Assembly: GCA_900751035.1 (NCBI GenBank)
Contig: CAADSF010000099.1
Location: forward strand, 1-6,407
Source: an uncultured Oscillospiraceae bacterium
GTDB taxonomy: Bacteria; Bacillota; Clostridia; Oscillospirales; Oscillospiraceae
Length of the DNA: 6,407 nt
Direction: 5' to 3'
This document shows, one piece after another, positions 5,901 to 6,407 of the stretch. The position numbers and the translations under genes are program-made. Every line of letters starts with the position of its first letter. The first letter of the stretch is position 1. The notes below the pieces were generated by a model that worked only from the letters and a program-made list of their open reading frames with translations, was not told the origin of the DNA and ran no database searches.

Positions 5901-5906
5901 AGGAGG
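5901..5906 (+). promoter_or_regulatory. rny ribosome binding site, unusually far from the start
   Basis: AGGAGG is a perfect Shine-Dalgarno, but the in-frame ATG is at 5922, leaving 15 bases between them against the usual 5-9. No ATG, GTG or TTG in the rny frame lies closer, and GTG at 5908 is out of frame and only one base from the site. Confidence 0.6.
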
Positions 5907-5921
5907 TGTGATTCGCAGTTT

Positions 5922-6407
5922 ATGGAATTCAATACGCTATGCCTCATCCTTAGCATCGCGGCAGTCGTGCTCAGCGTTGTCTTCTTCGCAGTCGGCGTTC
6001 TGTACCGCAAAAAGGTCGCGGAAAAGCAGATCGGTTCCGCCGAAGAGGAAGCCCGGCGCATCATCAACGAAGCCATCAAGGGCGGAGAAAGCAAGAAGCG
6101 CGAAATGCTGCTCGAAGCGAAGGAAGAGATCCATAAATCACGCAGCGAATACGAGCAGGAAGTCAAGGAGCGCCGCGCGGAAGTCTCCAAGCAGGAGCGC
6201 CGTCTGCAGCAGAAGGAAGAAGCCCTTGACAAGAAAATCAATCTTCACGAGAAGAAAGAGGACGAGCTGGCCAAGAAGATCGCGGCCATCGACAAGAAGC
6301 AGGAGGAGGTCGACTCTCTCAAGCGCAGCCAGATGGAGGTTCTGGAAAAAATTTCTGGTCTGACGCAGGACGAGGCCAAGGCCTACATCCTCAAGGGCGT
6401 CGAGGAC
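5922..6407 (+). CDS. rny: Ribonuclease Y, N-terminal part (3' end outside window)
   Basis: RNase Y is a membrane-anchored endoribonuclease that starts mRNA decay and cuts some riboswitch and operon transcripts in Firmicutes. The 162 visible codons show one N-terminal transmembrane segment (about residues 5-28) and then a long, highly charged coiled coil. The family patterns are AEEEARRIINEAIKGGESKK (40-59), LEAKEEIHKSRSEYEQEVKE, the ERRLQQKEEALDKK region and, near the end, ISGLTQDEAK (144-153), which normally precedes the KH domain. The KH and catalytic HD domains of the roughly 520-residue protein lie beyond the window. The frame has no stop to the last base. The ATG at 5922 is chosen because it precedes the membrane anchor and nothing closer to the ribosome site is in frame. 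It has its own strong promoter and long leader. Confidence 0.93.
   Translation, partial: MEFNTLCLILSIAAVVLSVVFFAVGVLYRKKVAEKQIGSAEEEARRIINEAIKGGESKKREMLLEAKEEIHKSRSEYEQEVKERRAEVSKQERRLQQKEEALDKKINLHEKKEDELAKKIAAIDKKQEEVDSLKRSQMEVLEKISGLTQDEAKAYILKGVED

Larger units (their letters stand above)
5809..5921 (+). promoter_or_regulatory. Long structured 5' leader of rny
   Basis: The leader contains GACTTG (5832-5837) pairing with CAAGTC (5863-5868), enclosing AAGC/GCTT (5841-5844 with 5852-5855). A GC hairpin CGCCGG/CCGGCG (5868-5873 with 5878-5883) follows. TTGGG (5835-5839) can instead pair with CCCAA (5886-5890), which excludes the first stem. The ribosome binding site lies soon after. The pattern would suit a regulated leader, but I recognise no riboswitch family and the pairs are short. 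Confidence 0.45.

Noticed and set aside
5815..6363. Plus-strand open frame of 182 codons starting with TTG and overlapping rny
   Set aside because: The product is a Ser/Arg/Lys-rich shadow of the rny coiled-coil codons; the overlapping frame at 5922 gives an unmistakable RNase Y.

Overview
The window is an ordinary-looking stretch of bacterial housekeeping chromosome with roughly 60% G+C by eye. It holds six protein genes and no sign of mobile DNA, CRISPR, tRNA or rRNA. The families point to a GC-rich Firmicute of the Clostridia/Oscillospiraceae type: an RNase Y gene, an ECF-type biotin transporter subunit, a BirA with a DNA-binding domain, strong AGGAGG-type ribosome binding sites and an IleRS with a C-terminal zinc finger. 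This placement is inferred from gene content and protein character, not from a search.

Layout. Positions 2-1093 (+) are the C-terminal part of ileS, including the KMSKS loop (here AMHKS) and the terminal Cys4 zinc finger. It converges on a minus-strand pair, mnmG (3786-1906) and tatD (1902-1144), which are separated by only 3 bases. A perfect palindromic hairpin lies between the convergent ends, with its T-run on the tatD side. Upstream of mnmG is a 248-bp spacer (3787-4034) with the mnmG promoter, several hairpins, and a very strong terminator whose T-run faces the plus strand, although both flanking genes are on the minus strand. birA (5015-4035, minus) and bioY (5098-5652, plus) diverge from an 82-bp region with a perfect BirA operator palindrome. 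After bioY comes a 269-bp spacer with a probable terminator, a near-consensus promoter and a roughly 110-nt structured leader. The leader leads into rny (5922 to the window end), of which only the membrane anchor and coiled coil are present.

How the genes work together. birA and bioY form a self-contained biotin sensing, ligation and uptake module: BirA charges biotin-dependent enzymes and, loaded with biotinyl-AMP, should repress the shared control region, including the importer subunit. ileS and mnmG both serve translation (tRNA charging and tRNA wobble-uridine modification). tatD is a metal-dependent nuclease-family enzyme translated in close coupling with mnmG. rny encodes the membrane-bound endoribonuclease that starts mRNA decay in many Firmicutes.

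No clearly new system is visible. The places most worth a second look are non-coding: the orphan plus-strand terminator and C-rich stretch at 3930-4030, the rny leader with alternative pairings, a possible 13-codon upstream ORF and an unusually distant ribosome binding site, and the short-spaced BirA operator.
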